DNA from: Diplocarpon mali
Taxonomy: Eukaryota; Ascomycota; Leotiomycetes; Helotiales; Drepanopezizaceae
Assembly: GCA_024741835.1 (NCBI GenBank)
Contig: JAENRP010000109.1
Span: forward strand, 1 to 64,000
Direction: 5' to 3'
Length of the DNA: 64,000 nucleotides
In this document: positions 48,682 to 61,145 of the stretch, piece after piece
How positions within the stretch are numbered: the stretch's first letter is position 1
How the letters are laid out: every line of letters begins with the position of its first letter
Made by a program: the position numbers and the translations under genes
The notes under the pieces: generated by a model
What the model saw: only the letters and a program-made list of their open reading frames with translations
Databases searched by the model: none
What the model was told of the DNA's origin: nothing

Positions 48682-49094
48682 CGTGAACGCGCCGTTTCGG
48701 CCAATGTGCTCCGGCGTGTCTGAAGTTATTAGTCTCAGGTGAAGTATGTCATAGAAAATGCACTATTCCTCTACCCCACTCGAACGATAAATCCGTTTAG
48801 TCCGATATCTTCTGATCGTCATCGTGTGGGCTGGGGGGAGTAGAAGCAAAAAGGCAGAAAGAAATTATTGATCTTCCTAATGTTCCTCCAATTCCTGACT
48901 TAAGTAGGTATGTTTGGTGGAACAAGGAGTCACCAGAGTGGCAATCATATCAGCCCATGACTTCCACTTACAAGTCAGTTCTCATCTAGTTGGAAATCAT
49001 TAAGATTCAACAAGGGCCCTAGAATCAATCACAACAGAGAGCTATACCTCTCCTTGTCGATTGTTGCTTTCAAACCATCGGGCTGGTACTTGGA

Positions 49095-49117
49095 GGATGA
49101 GCCATCTCGGCTCATCC
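49095..49117. promoter_or_regulatory. 9-bp inverted repeat upstream of the MFS transporter
   Basis: GGATGAGCC at 49095-49103 and GGCTCATCC at 49109-49117 are perfect inverted copies with a 5-bp spacer. It stands just upstream of a TA-rich tract (49126-49139), about 340 bp before the transporter start. Confidence 0.45.
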
Positions 49118-49125
49118 CCCTCGCT

Positions 49126-49139
49126 TATATATATATATA
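49126..49139 (+). promoter_or_regulatory. (TA)n tract, probable TATA region of the MFS gene
   Basis: Seven TA units, 300 bp upstream of the transporter start codon, followed by a CT-rich leader. The tract is seen directly; its role as TATA element is inferred. Confidence 0.4.
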
Positions 49140-49442
49140 CACATTAGACTTCTCCAAGTATGTAATATGGCCAGATCTCGGTCGCCCTTCAACAAAGGAT
49201 TCATTCGCCTTCAGGCAAGTCTCTCTCAACGCCAAAAGTGCAAGTCTTATCACGTGTAAATGTGTCTCTCTAGTCTATCTTACAGCCCGGCCCCGAGAGG
49301 AGCTAGGCGACGGCCGACAAACGAGAACTTGAATTTTGCCCACTCAAAAATACCTTTTCCCCCCCTCATTTCTTTGCCCTTCTCTACATTCCGCGCTCAA
49401 AAGAAAACACTGTGAACAACTATTTTCGCTTTGGTGGAGTGA

Positions 49443-51032
49443 ATGCAGAGAGAGGGAACCAATTTAGCTGAGGTCAGCAGCTTGAAAAAACTCCAATCTT
49501 CTCAAAATGCAGTACAACCTGGCAATCCTCGGTCCCACGATGTCCAAAAGGCAGAATTGAACTATGATGCCCCTTCCATAGCCGATCTCCCTGTCGTTGA
49601 GGCGCCATGTATCTCATCTCTTAACGATAAAGGCAATCTCGAGTCTGCGTCAGATACGGAGGATGAAAAGGAGGGCTTTCCTGAGGGCGGCCTGCGAGGG
49701 TTAGTCATTGCGGCTCGAGTCTATGGACCTTTTTTTCCCGCTGGTTTACGTCGATTTCACTCTATGTATATGTGTAATGTACTGACTTTTCTAGATGGCT
49801 CGTTGTCCTAGGTTCGTTTTGTGGCTCGTTTTCTGTCTTTGGTATCATCAACAGTACAGCAGTCTTGCTTGAATACTTCAGTCACCATCAGTTGAAAGAC
49901 AACAGCGCAAGTCAGATAGGATGGATCTTTGGACTTGCTCTGTTCCTGACATTCTTCTGTGGTGCTCCCATCGGCCCAATTTTCGACTCGTATGGGCCCA
50001 GGGCTTTGATCTTCTGTGGAAGTATCCTCTTGGTAGCATCCATGTTTCTGTTGGGCTTCTGTACCCGTAAGCCATTCTAGCCACATTTTGCAAGCTACTC
50101 GCTGAATCTTAACAGAGTACTGGCACTTCATCATGGTCTACAGTGTCCTGAATGGTATTGGCGGGTGTCTGATCAACACTCCCTGCATCGCTTCAATTGG
50201 CCATTTCTTCTTCGCAAAGCGTGGTAATGCTACAGGGATTGCCATGACATCTGGATCTATTGGCGGGATTATCTTCCCTCTCATGCTGCAAAGTCTCTTC
50301 CCAAAGGTCGGTTTCGCTTGGGCGAGCCGGATTCTTGGATTTATCCTTGTCTTCCTGCTCGTCGTCGCAAATCTGCTGGTTCGAAGCAGACTTCCTCGAA
50401 AGCCAATGGCCAACTTTCAGAGTGTTGCACCAGACCTCGCACTATTCAGAGATTTGCCTTTTGGACTCGTGTCTCTTGGCATTTTCTTGATGGAATGGGG
50501 CATCTTCGTCCCATTGACGTATCTCACTTCATATGCAACTTCGCACGGGCACAGCTCATCTTTCGGGTTCCAAATTATTGCCATTCTCAACGCGGGCTCC
50601 TTTTTCGGAAGATTGTTGGCCGGCCTTGTAGCCGACCTGATCGGCAGGCTGAATACCTTGATTCTCAGCATCTTGATGTGTGTCATTACTTGTCTCGCTC
50701 TCTGGCTTCCGGCTGGCAATTCAACTCCGATGATCGTCACCTTCGCAGTGACTTTCGGCTTCGTCAGCGGTAGCAATTTGAGTCTCAGCCCTGTCTGCGT
50801 AGGGCAGTTGTGCAAGACTGAAAACTATGGCCGATACTACGCAACCTGTTGGATGTTCGTTGCTTTCGGCACATTGACTGCGCTCCCAATCGGAGGACAG
50901 ATATTAATCACCATGAACGGCGACTACACTGGGCTTACAATTTTTGCCGCAATGTCTTACGCTGCGGCTGCAGCATGTCTGATCTCAGCTCGAGTCCTGA
51001 AAGTTGGCTGGAAGCTCGACGTTGTCTATTAA
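49443..51032 (+). CDS. MFS monocarboxylate-type transporter
   Basis: Plasma-membrane-type major facilitator of the fungal monocarboxylate transporter group, 481 aa in three exons (49443-49699, 49795-50066, 50116-51032). A 85-residue polar N-terminus with an acidic end (DTEDEKEGFPEGGLRG) precedes twelve predicted membrane segments. The first begins WLVVLGSFCGSFSVFGIINS, a typical MCT start. Also seen: GIAMTSGSIGGIIFPLMLQ and AGSFFGRLLAGLVADLIGR. The substrate is not predictable; fungal members carry organic acids, riboflavin or pathway intermediates, and many have no known substrate. It is divergent from an AAD-type reductase across a 1.04-kb shared region with palindromes, which suggests, but does not prove, co-regulation. 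Confidence 0.9.
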
Positions 51033-51277
51033 GGTGGCACAGCCAGGAGAACAGATGCCAGCGTCGATCAGTGCACCGGCCTCGAGTACAATAAATAGTA
51101 GTCTGCTGAAGGTATATGCGTGTGCCTGGTTCTTGCTGAGGAGGTGAAGGAGATTACATATTTTGGTTTTTGAGTACCGCGCATCGCTTAACATCTTGTT
51201 GACTTTCCAAAAATCCTCTTGGCGTTTCGTCCACACTCATTGAAAGCTGCCCGGTATGGTCAGCGCATCAAAACACA

Positions 51278-51753
51278 CTAGAGCAAATTCAAAATATCTT
51301 TGGCATCCACACTCTTCCAGATGAACTTGGCAATCCTGCCTGACTCGTACCCCGAATAGACGTCTGCAGTGAATAGCTAGTTCTTGTATTCTGTGGACAT
51401 GAACGACACGACTCCCAGCACGATCAATTGGGTATAGTCGTTCACCCAGTGGCACGGTCTTCGGTCTCTCGGAATCGAAATCAGTCGTCGCTCGAAGCCC
51501 CGTCATCATATCACTAGTGTCGGTCAAGGGGCGTTTCATGCGTGAAAAGAAAGGGTGCTCAAGGGCCTCGGACTGAGCAAGCTTAGGATCCTGATTGCCT
51601 CGCGGTCTGCAAGATCGATCGAACGTAGCATATTTACCGCCAAAACTATCTTGCAGCACAAAATGCAAAGAATTTGGCGCAGGTACAAGCAGGCGGGAAT
51701 CTCACCGATTATGAGACCGCCCGAAAATTTTATTCGCAGAACCTCATGTTGCC
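51278..51753 (-). pseudogene. remnant or short gene of unknown family (5' end not found)
   Basis: Three exon-like blocks in phase (51706-51753, 51413-51649, 51278-51363) join across introns of 56 and 49 nt. They read LRIKFSGGLIIDSFGGKYAT, then SEALEHPFFSRMKRPLTD, ERPKTVPLGERLYPID and finally RAGNVYSGYESGRIAKF, ending DAKDILNLL and a stop. The consistent phase over three blocks suggests true coding ancestry. I find no start codon upstream: only about 170 bp remain before the MDV1 stop, and they do not yield a clear first exon. A 5'-truncated pseudogene is the simplest reading; a short intact gene with an unusual first exon is possible. The family is not recognised. Confidence 0.38.
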
Positions 51754-51922
51754 CTGCAAGAGGGTCACAATGTACAAACTTTTATTGGTGGTATCTCAGA
51801 TTCGTACACTACATCTACAAGACGCTCAATGCTATCTCCGAATCACCCAGCCATCCTTAACTCCTCAACTGATACCAGGCCTGAGCCAGCTCTCATTCCC
51901 GATTTTATTTCCAAAACCTGAT

Positions 51923-54025
51923 CTAACATGTCCAAATGCCTACAATGCCGTCCTTCCGGCCTTCCGTCAAATAGCCGTCCTTGATCCGCACCTTTTCTAC
52001 AATGGACGGCGTCTTGCCGTCTTCCTCGGCACTTACCCCCGCGCCACAGTCCCAATGACGGCCGTCCGTCTTGTCATACACCTTAACCACATCTTCGCCT
52101 ACTGCTGCAACGATTCGTCGGTTATCGAACATCATGCTTGTGATGGGAGCATCGTATGCATATGCGTCAAAGATCGCGCCCGTTCTGAGATCCCAAATCT
52201 GTCTAGAGTTAGCAATATACAGGGAACAGAATATAAGGATTCGCCTACTCTGACGCTTCGATCTAAGCTGCCTGTAATCAAATGGACGTCATCAAATTGA
52301 AGGCATGTCACTGGACCTGTATGGCCAACTAGACTGCGGTGAACCTGTCCGCTCCGCAAATCCCATAACCGAACCATACCATCAGCAGTACCACAAGCCA
52401 AAGCAGCATCAAAGACTTGAACAGCTCCAACGAAATCCGCGGATCCGTCTGGCATTTTGCCAGTTTGACGCCAAGCCCCTTCGCTAGACCCCATCGTTGC
52501 TGAAGCTTGGGCCGCTGCCCACATCACATCCAAGGTCTGTACACAACGACCCTTCTCAAGATCCCATTGCCGCAACGTCTTGTCAGCCGATCCAGAGATG
52601 AGCGTGTCTCCCTTGAAATGCAAGGCAGTAACCTCATCGACATGGGCTTCTAACGTAAACAGAGGGCAGTCTCTCATAGTTCCTGGCGGCGGTTCTGGTT
52701 CTTCGTCCTCTGGATTTCCGAAAGCAAGAGGGTCATCCTCGTCGCCGTCCATGTTAGTACGATGGTCCTGGGGATCGTAACGTGCCTTGCTAAGATCCCA
52801 CAATCGAATAGTTGCATCCATGGATGCTGTCGCCACAATGTTGTCCTCCACCTGAAGCGCTCTTACAGATGCGGTATGACCTTCCAGCAGGCCTATACAG
52901 CGTCCAGCGTTCAAATCCCACACTCTGACGGTATCATCCAGTGCCGAAGTGACCATAGTCCCAAATGGAACATCGAAGTCCAAGGCAGTAATCGAATCAG
53001 TATGGGCACGAAGTTCTCGAATGTTTGAGCCAGGTTCGAAATGTTCATGCAGGATCGGCATCGATTTCCGCCGAATGGTCTTGTGCCGTTTTGTCTTGGT
53101 GGGTGTGCCACTTGACGGTGGAAGTTTCTCGTATATCGATTCGGACATGAATGAAGCATCCATAGCCGGATCATCCAGATCATCCTCAGCTTTGGAGGCT
53201 TGTGCAAATGCTGCTTCATCATCAAGTTGCTCTTGAGCATCATCTAATCGGTTTTCGACATCTAGTACTACATGAAGTTAGCTATTATGTCTGGACCAGG
53301 TGGGAGTGAACCGACTATCATGCTCCAGCATAGCTTCTTCTTGCTCCAGCCCTGCTAATCTGTCCAATACTATCTTTCTCATATAATTGAGGTTCGATAT
53401 CTTGTTGTCTATCTCCCTTATCTCGCTGCTGGCCATGTTCTTCCGGATGCCCATCATTTCTAGGCGATGGTTCAAAGAGTTTTGTTCCTTCTTCAGCTTC
53501 GCGACCGACGGGGGGCTGCTGTCTGGATCGGACTTGTCGTCTTCGAGCAGTTTCCGACCCCGAGATACCTTCCGCTTGTGTTTCTTACTATTCGGGCTAC
53601 CCTCCGGCATTGTTGCTTGGAAACCTTGGAACAAGGAGTAGGCATTCTCGTTATCGGGAATGTTGGCCAATAGTTCGTCAGGTAAATATGTCAGAGCGCG
53701 GTATTGTATCTCTGAAGTCGACAGCTTCGATCGAACCAGATCGGTAGGTGTGGTTTTGGCAAAGGAGAAGACGCTTCTCTGTAAATTTGGACGTCTGAGC
53801 TGCTTATGTAGGTCGCTCATCGCAGTTTGGTAATGTGTATTCGCCGTTGGATCCAGGGGACCAATTAAATGACTAGCTGTCGTGGTAACTTTCCTCCCAA
53901 ATGCCTCCAAGCCTCGAGTCTATAGCACGTTAGCATCATGCATATAAGTTCAAAGGCTCGATACGTACAGAGATGATAGCAGACTCCTCCTCCGGTGGAC
54001 CATTATGGCTGCTCGAGCCAGCCAT
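51923..54025 (-). CDS. MDV1: Mdv1-type mitochondrial division protein (WD40 and coiled coil)
   Basis: Adaptor that links Fis1 on the mitochondrial outer membrane to the dynamin Dnm1 for fission. Four exons (53969-54025, 53316-53919, 52249-53267, 51923-52198) give 651 aa. The N-terminal third has the [15 protein letters not shown] motif of fungal Mdv1/Caf4 and a coiled coil around [20 protein letters not shown] to [20 protein letters not shown]. Seven WD40 blades begin at about residue 310 ([70 protein letters not shown]). The last acceptor used is TCTAGACAG, since it yields the WD signature VRIWDL. Introns are 49, 48 and 50 nt. Confidence 0.94.
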
Positions 54026-54493
54026 GACTCTTCTACCGTCTCCAGCACATGTGCAGTCCGATTGTTGGTTGTGGTGTAGTGCGAAGTTGTGCTACGATAT
54101 ATAATGTCGAACTGTTGCCGCGGAGGCTCTGGACGGTCGTGCGGACCTATGATGCTAGCTGCTGCCCTGCCCTGGCACCAGCTCCAATCGCGAGTACCGC
54201 CAAGTCTCACGGTCCAGATACAGTTTAAAGCGGCCACAAGGCTCGTCTGCGTTCACCGGACGCTTCATTCTCGAATATAGAGATACGGCTAAACATCGCA
54301 ATTTCTACAGAAGCAGGCAGGATTTCCAGGAATCTGGCGATACCCTGTCAGGAGAGACGAAAGTACAGAGTCTCTTCTCATATTAATCACAAAGTTTTAC
54401 CTCCATCTACCTAGGGTCTAAGCTTTTCTACTTCTGCGGCCTCAAGGAGTTGGCTACTGCAGCTAAGAATAGTGACACAAGTGCAACATCGGC
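54026..54493. promoter_or_regulatory. divergent promoter of MDV1 and chorismate mutase
   Basis: 468 bp between start codons; no distinct TATA box or repeat is recognised. Confidence 0.4.
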
Positions 54494-55421
54494 ATGGATT
54501 CCGCAATCGACCTTTCTGATGCTTCGAAGGCTCTTGACCTTGCAAATATTCGCTTCCAGCTCATGTGAGTATATCTATCTGGTGTCCCGTGACCAAGCAG
54601 GAGTTGACAGCTCTTCCTACAGTCGTTTGGAGGACACTATTACCTACTGCCTCATTGAGCGTGTTCAATTCCCATGTACTTACACCCTCAGGATAGATTT
54701 CATCCAACAGCCTTCTCAGAATGCCTTGAGATGGACATACATTGATTTGTTCTGAGTAGTCAATGGCACAATATACAAGCCTGGAGCTCTCAAGATACCC
54801 AATAGCGAGCTCAGCTTCCTCGACTGGGTTCTCTGTGAGAGGGAGAAGTTAGACTCTTTGATTCGACGTTTCGAGTCCCCTGATGAATATCCTTTCTTCC
54901 CGAGCGTTGTCCAGAAGCCTATCCTCCAACCTCTCCGCTACCCAAAAATATTACACAAGAACGATGTCAATGTCAATCAGAAAATCAAGGAGAGCTACAT
55001 CGAGCACTTCCTTCCGGTAGCTTGTGCGGACTTCGGACGTCAGGATCGGGGTGAGACTGAAGAGAACTATGGCTCGTCAGTAACAGCCGACATTGCCTGC
55101 TTACAAGCCCTCTCGCGAAGAATTCACTTCGGTAAATTTGTGGCGGAGTCGAAATTCCAGTCCGAGACGGAAAAGTTCACCAAACTAATCAAGGCAGAAG
55201 ATCGTGAAGGAATTGACGCGGCGATAACAAACGCTGCGGTTGAGAAAAAGGTCCTGGAGCGGTTGGGGTTGAAGGCCAGGACGTACGGCACGGATCCAAG
55301 CAGTGGTGTTGATGGGCAAGGAAAGATCAACGCCGACGCGGTTGTCACGATGTACAAGGATTTCGTTATTCCGCTTACCAAAGAAGTAGAGGTCGAGTAT
55401 CTCATGCAACGATTAAATTAG
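54494..55421 (+). CDS. ARO7: chorismate mutase
   Basis: Converts chorismate to prephenate, the committed step to phenylalanine and tyrosine, in the cytosol. Three exons (54494-54564, 54623-54675, 54760-55421) encode 261 aa, close to the 256 aa of the yeast enzyme. The first helix [20 protein letters not shown] and [15 protein letters not shown] are the conserved eukaryotic AroQ start. [20 protein letters not shown], the block with [22 protein letters not shown] and the end [12 protein letters not shown] follow. [14 protein letters not shown] carries basic active-site residues. Yeast-type allosteric control by tryptophan and tyrosine is expected from the family. The second intron (84 nt) ends CTGAGTAG. 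Confidence 0.95.
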
Positions 55422-55456
55422 AGGGCTAGAAAGAAGAAGACTGGTCGATCGACAAT

Positions 55457-56377
55457 CTATTGTGGTGGACTCAGATACTCTCCAATAGCTTTGACTGCTC
55501 CTTCAAACTTGCTCGCCTCTATCAGGATCATTGATCCTTGAGTTTTGATGCCTACATCTGAAAATGCTCTTTTGCTATCCGCCATTCCCTCGCCTTCGTC
55601 CTTCGTGTACTCGAATGACCCAAACGCCACAGCGTGCTGTTGAAGTACTTCATCTTCAGGGTGAAAATAGAAAACCTCTCGGCTGGCCTTTGCAGCTTTG
55701 TTCTTCTTCGTTTTCGGTGCATCCTCTTGATCCAAGGTCGACGAGATCTCATGGTAGGTTTTCGAGAGAATCAGATAGTGTGAAAAATCATACGGCTCTT
55801 TATCTTCGACAGCAGCCTCAATCTCGTCGATGAGCATAGAGTACATCGGAGGTGAAATCTCAGCTGGAACATTGATCAGGCGTTCGGCCAGGACAAGGCC
55901 AACTTGAGAAGATGACGCGAGAAGGGAACCCAGTGGTAGGAGTGCCGGGTTTGACCTTGACTTTTCAACAAGATATTGAGTCAAGTCCTTGATTATCTTC
56001 CTCTCCCGGTGCTCGTGAAGATTGAGAATGGTAAGGAAAGCATACGCGTCCGTCTCGTCTCCGTCGACTTTGACAGTCGAGCCAACTGTCGGCTGGGATA
56101 AGATTAGGTCGGTGAAAGCAGAAAGGTCGAACAATTGCGAATCCACATCCAGTAGCTGCCTCAATAGACTCTTAAGTCCATGGAAATCTATTTCAGGCTT
56201 AAAATTAAACCATTCGAATTCAACGTTGACCATATCAACATCCTTAGAGGGGTTAGTGCGGATATTATATCATGTGAGGGCTGTTCTCACATCGTCACTC
56301 CCGCTGTCATTGTTTTCTCCTTGAGACAAAGGTGCCTCTGGGAATACTTCCGGATCACGATTTCTCTTCTTTACCAT
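55457..56377 (-). CDS. BCP1: Bcp1 (BCCIP family), nuclear export / ribosome chaperone protein
   Basis: 290 aa in two exons (56291-56377, 55457-56242; 48-nt intron). The N-terminus [10 protein letters not shown] and the acidic stretch [20 protein letters not shown], followed by [12 protein letters not shown], are Bcp1/BCCIP features. [19 protein letters not shown] and the end [17 protein letters not shown] also match. In yeast Bcp1 helps export Mss4 and acts as chaperone of ribosomal protein Rpl23; the same role is inferred here. It is convergent with chorismate mutase (35 bp between stop codons) and divergent from GMP synthase. Confidence 0.93.
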
Positions 56378-56560
56378 CTTGGCTCTGGTAATGAGTGTTG
56401 TAGATCAATTATTCCGGAAACTCCAAGAGAAAAAACCGTCTCGAGTTTCTTATCGGGTATCTAGCTTATCTAAGCGTGGGATTTATCAAAAATTCACAAA
56501 AAACCCCGCCAAATACCACCCCTCTCCTGAATATCCGAGTCACAACCACATTTTGGAAAG
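56378..56560. promoter_or_regulatory. 183-bp divergent promoter of BCP1 and GMP synthase
   Basis: Two growth-linked genes share only 183 bp between start codons. A CT/AA-rich centre is seen, without a clear TATA box. Confidence 0.45.
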
Positions 56561-58241
56561 ATGGGCACCACCAAAGAAGCCCCTGATGCGCCTCATAAGC
56601 TCTTCGATACTATCTTGGTGCTCGATTTCGGGTATGTATGGTTGGGTATCATCACTTTGCCAATCTGACGGCTTTTGTAGTTCCCAATACACTCATCTCA
56701 TTACGAGACGTCTGCGAGAACTGAATATCTACTCTGAGATGCTCCCATGTACTCAGAAGCTTTCGGAAATTAGCTGGAAGCCCAAGGGTATCATTCTTTC
56801 CGGAGGACCATACTCTGTTTACGAGGCAGATGCACCACACGTTGACCCCGCGATCTTCGAACTTGGCGTACCGATTTTAGGAATATGCTATGGGCTACAA
56901 GAAATTGCGTGGCACCATGGGAAAAATGTGGTCGCATCTACTCAACGCGAGTACGGGCATGCGGATATCCAAGCAAATAGAGAGGGCGGCTATGTGGATA
57001 TCCTTTTCAGGGGCCTGGAGGATGATGTGAAAGTCTGGATGTCTCACGGAGACAAACTCGGAGCGCTCCCGCCTCAATTTCACATTATTGCGACCTCGAA
57101 GAACTCCCCATACGCAGGAATTGCTCATCAAACGAAAGCTATCTACGGGATCCAATTTCACCCGGAGGTCACGCATACACCACGTGGAGTCAAGTTACTG
57201 GAGAACTTCGCAGTAGGGGTCTGTGGAGCCAAGCAAACTTGGACAATGGCAACATTCGTGGACCAAGAAATTGCGAGAATCAGAGCGCTGGTTGGAGAGA
57301 AGGGACAGGTTCTGGGAGCAGTCAGTGGAGGTGTCGATTCTACCGTGGCTGCTAAGCTCATGCACGAAGCCATTGGAGACCGCTTCCACGCTGTCCTAGT
57401 CGACAACGGCTGCATGCGCTTGAATGAGTGTACACAAGTCAAGAAGACCCTCACAGAGCATCTGGGTATCAATCTAACCGTAGTCGATGCCTCTGACCTT
57501 TTCCTTGACGGGCTTAAGGGTATACACGATGATCCGGAAAAGAAGCGGAAGTTTATCGGTGGGACATTTATTGATGTGTTCGAGGCTGAAGCCCTCAAAA
57601 TCGAAGAATCGGCCAAAAATTCGCCCAAAGCAGGTCCTATCAAATTTTTCTTGCAAGGGACGCTCTACCCGGACGTTATCGAGTCTATCTCCTTCAAAGG
57701 ACCTTCCCAAACAATTAAGACTCACCACAACGTCGGTGGTCTCCCAGAACGCATGATGGATGGTCAGGGACTGCAACTCATCGAGCCTCTTCGCGAGCTT
57801 TTCAAGGACGAAGTTCGTGAAATGGGCCGTCAGCTCGGAATACCCCATGAGCTGGTCATGCGACATCCTTTCCCCGGCCCTGGAATCGCCATCCGTGTCT
57901 TGGGCGAAGTCACCCGCGAACAAGTAGCTATTGCGCAGAAAGCAGACGCCATCTTCATCGAGGAAATCAGAGCTGCTGGTCTCTATGACCAAATCAGCCA
58001 AGCATTTGCTGCTCTGTTGCCCGTGAAGGCTGTCGGAGTCATGGGAGACAAGCGAGTACACCAGCAAGTCATTGCCCTGCGTGCTGTCTGCACCACGGAT
58101 TTCATGACGGCAAACATCTTCCGCTTCGACTGGGATTTCTTGGAGCGAGTGCAGACTCGTATCGTCAATGAGGTAGACGGCGTTTGCCGTGTCTTCTATG
58201 ATACGACGAGCAAGCCCCCGGGCACCATCGAGATGGAGTAG
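56561..58241 (+). CDS. GUA1: GMP synthase (glutamine-hydrolysing)
   Basis: Last step of GMP synthesis: amination of XMP with glutamine and ATP. Two exons (56561-56631, 56681-58241) give 543 aa. The glutamine amidotransferase half has the catalytic cysteine in [10 protein letters not shown] and His/Glu in [11 protein letters not shown]. The ATP-pyrophosphatase half has the P-loop [13 protein letters not shown]. The dimerisation/XMP domain shows [27 protein letters not shown] and [15 protein letters not shown]. The first exon [19 protein letters not shown] ends inside DFGSQYTHLI, which the 49-nt intron splits. Length and motifs are complete; the enzyme should be functional. Confidence 0.97.
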
Positions 58242-59480
58242 AGAATTGTGGGTTAAGATCACAAGTAGCGATACTTGATAACTAGCCGAGACCGACTCCG
58301 TATGTGGGAAAAACAACTCGGCTCGACGATCGCATTTGATACCCTCAGGCTGGATTCTGGCGTTTAGTGATCAGCGGAGTTGTAAAAATAGTGATATGGC
58401 GGCTGCATTGAATCAAAAATTTCACACATTCTCTGAATAGAGGTCGTGCTCGTTGGAGCCGTGCTGCTGTTCTTGCAAATATTCTGCTTCCTAGGCATAT
58501 CGTCTTCTCAAAGCCTTGGTGCTGATATGACTCGGATCTGTTGATATACGGCCTTTGCTATTATCCATCTCCGCGCTTCCCACTTACCAATAACTGATCG
58601 CTGAGAGCACCCTCAGCGCCGTTGACACCTCTACACCAAGCGACACGGTTGACCGGTACTCACCGAGGAATCTAGTCGCCTTGAAGTTCGATCGTAGGAG
58701 AATTTGGATTTTGGTACTGAACGTCTTGATTGTGAGGATTATCCTCACCTTTAGCTCGCTACCTGAACCACGGTTACTTGGACTGATACAGTAAACTCCT
58801 AACGCGAATCGTGGGTCGAACGGCGGCTCCGTCACAACCCGACCAGAGAAAGCGGCGCGAGAGGGAGGAGATGGCGGCCAGATCCCCACTACAGGTTTGT
58901 TTTTAAACCGCATGGGTGAGAGCCCCACTGATCTACACCCTGCTGTCGGATGGATTCAAATTCTAGGAGAACGAGTACATCCGATTATACACCGGAGCCT
59001 CACTTGTGAAAGCGTATTATTTGATTGAGTTAATTAAATGCACCAGATCTCGAGGACGGCAGGAGAGCCAAGATAGCTTCAAGCACGGCTTAGCCTTTCC
59101 TGTATATTGGCCGGTCAGCTTCGAGGATTTAAGCTCTGAAGTGCTGTTTCAAAAGCCTGAAATATACCAGAGCTCCGCCCTTGTACCGACACTAACGTGG
59201 TGTTTGCTTGGCCTGCGACGACGTACCCTGGCTGCGTCTGCTCTGACTTGTTATCACGCTCAGTAGGCAGATCTGCAGGTTGACAGAGTCATGAGAGCAC
59301 AGAACGAACAGCTACGGTCAATATGTAAACAGCGTCCGGGTTACCGTCTCTGGCTGGGCATCGCCCTCTTCCTACCATCATAGTTCTTCTTTGCAGTATC
59401 TCTTTGATTTCTCATTTTCAGAATCTCTTAACAATTTTCTTAGACAGCTACGCGCCGCTGCGATCCAATTTGCCAATGTG

Positions 59481-59517
59481 GAGGGGGGGGGGGGAAAGGA
59501 GGGGGAGAAGGGGGTGG
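59481..59517 (+). other. G-run cluster with quadruplex potential
   Basis: Contains a run of twelve G followed by GG-, GGGGG- and GGGGG-runs within 37 bp on the plus strand; a strong candidate for G-quadruplex formation. Confidence 0.6.
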
Positions 59518-59602
59518 ACTTCGGGTTTATTCTTGTACGAGTCCTGTGTATAGCAGGTTATGCAGACGGTCTGAGCGATCATGTCACAGCGTCACTAGTT
59601 GG

Positions 59603-59641
59603 TTTTCTTTTCTTTTCTTTTCGTTTTTCTTTTCTTTTTCC
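59603..59641 (+). repeat. TTTTC-type pyrimidine tract
   Basis: Repeats of TTTTC with one G interruption, 39 bp. Confidence 0.85.
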
Positions 59642-61075
59642 ATTGTTTAGACAGTTCAGACATCAACATCCAGCGTGCAAGAAGTTTGCAGCCAATAGTT
59701 ACAAGTCTTCTATAGAAAGTCGACGACGACCTAATAGTGCATTGCAAAAAGACGTTGCTTCTCACGATTGACTCGGATCAATGCATTTTGCGACCAGGTG
59801 GTCAAGAGTCTAATAGCTCCTGGCAGGCTGTCATGCTCGGGCCAACGGGCTAGCGGGTATTACTGGGAAGCGTTCGGCCGAGCCAAAAACAAGCACAACT
59901 TCGCTAGGTACCCGATTCCGAGGTCTGAAACATGCGGCAGCTGTTTGGAGGAGCTTATTAAAAGAAATTTGGTATTGCTGGAGATCATGTTTTGAGAGGG
60001 GCGTTTTCCACCTGTTCAGTACTTGTGTCTGCCGAAATCGCCGTGGTTTTCGGAATCAGGAGGCCCTTGACTTCAAATCGTCAAGGGCTCAGGGGATGGC
60101 CAATTTCTGGCGAGAAATGCCGAGGGAGCAACTGGATCTCCTGCCACGGCAAGCTCTCAAATGAAGGTGAGACACAATTGGCAGATCCCAGACGTATGGT
60201 GGCAGCGCAGGACGAAGAAGGGTCTGGTCCTACAGTTCAGGAGAATGTTGTTGTTGCATTATAGGGGCTGGGGGATGGGTGTGGTGAAGGGTTGAAGAGG
60301 AGAAGCGGGTACTACAGCCAAGATACTCATATGCCCACTTGAAGCGAGCCTTGTCAGGTGATGATTCTCTGTTAATCAAAAGATTGATGCGGTGTAATTT
60401 AAATACAGTTCTCCCACCTCGCCCCCGGCTCAAAGCATAAATTCTGGACAATCGCCAAGGCGAAATATATGACTCTGGAGCCGGGGGAGGGCTCAACCGA
60501 GCAGCAGCATGGGCTTGGTCCGTTAAAGGACTGTGTACTCGTACAGCGAGCATCAGATACGAAACGTGTACTGCTCATCCCAGTTCCACGGCAAATCAAC
60601 GAAAAGGCTCTGAGAGAGCGAGAAGAGCCTCAGGGTTCGATGGAACATGAATCAAGCCTGCAGCTGTCAGCGATACGAGCGGTAAGAGAACGGAGTTTTC
60701 ATGAGGTGCCCAGAGTTGCAGACCGACCGACTCAGGCGCGCCGCGTCCGTCCATTAGGATGAGAGAGAGAGAGAGTCCGCACTGGCGGTGATGCTCGTGC
60801 GAATGGATATACGAGTACGAGAGAGGAATTTGTCTTCAGAGCCTCGATTCGATGTCGTCTGGTCGGGGCTTGTTGCAAGGTGTGGTGTGGTAATTGTGCT
60901 GTTGCTTACGCTGGTGCATAATACCTGACTTACCTGTACAGTAGACCTCTACACGAGGTATTCATGTTCCTTAGCCATAGACATCCCCCTACGTCAACTC
61001 GTGACAACCGGTAGCCCTGCGTATCCTGCTCCCACAGCATGCGGTTTGACTATCTACAAGCAGAGTAGCTGAGGA

Positions 61076-61145
61076 CGGGAGAGAGAAAATGAATAGAGAA
61101 AAAGAATAGAGAAAAAGAAAAGAGAGAGGGTAAAAAGAAAAGAGT
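61076..61145 (+). repeat. long purine tract
   Basis: About 70 bp almost purely A and G, with GAGAAAAAGAATAGAGAAAA repeats; nearly free of pyrimidines apart from isolated T. Confidence 0.75.

Noticed and set aside
51237..51668. SEALEHPFF read as the end of a protein-kinase domain.
   Set aside because: Only this short motif fits; no upstream kinase subdomains are present, so the kinase label was not used for the remnant.
57474..58316. 280-codon frame antisense to GMP synthase.
   Set aside because: Shadow of the GUA1 coding sequence; no independent motif.
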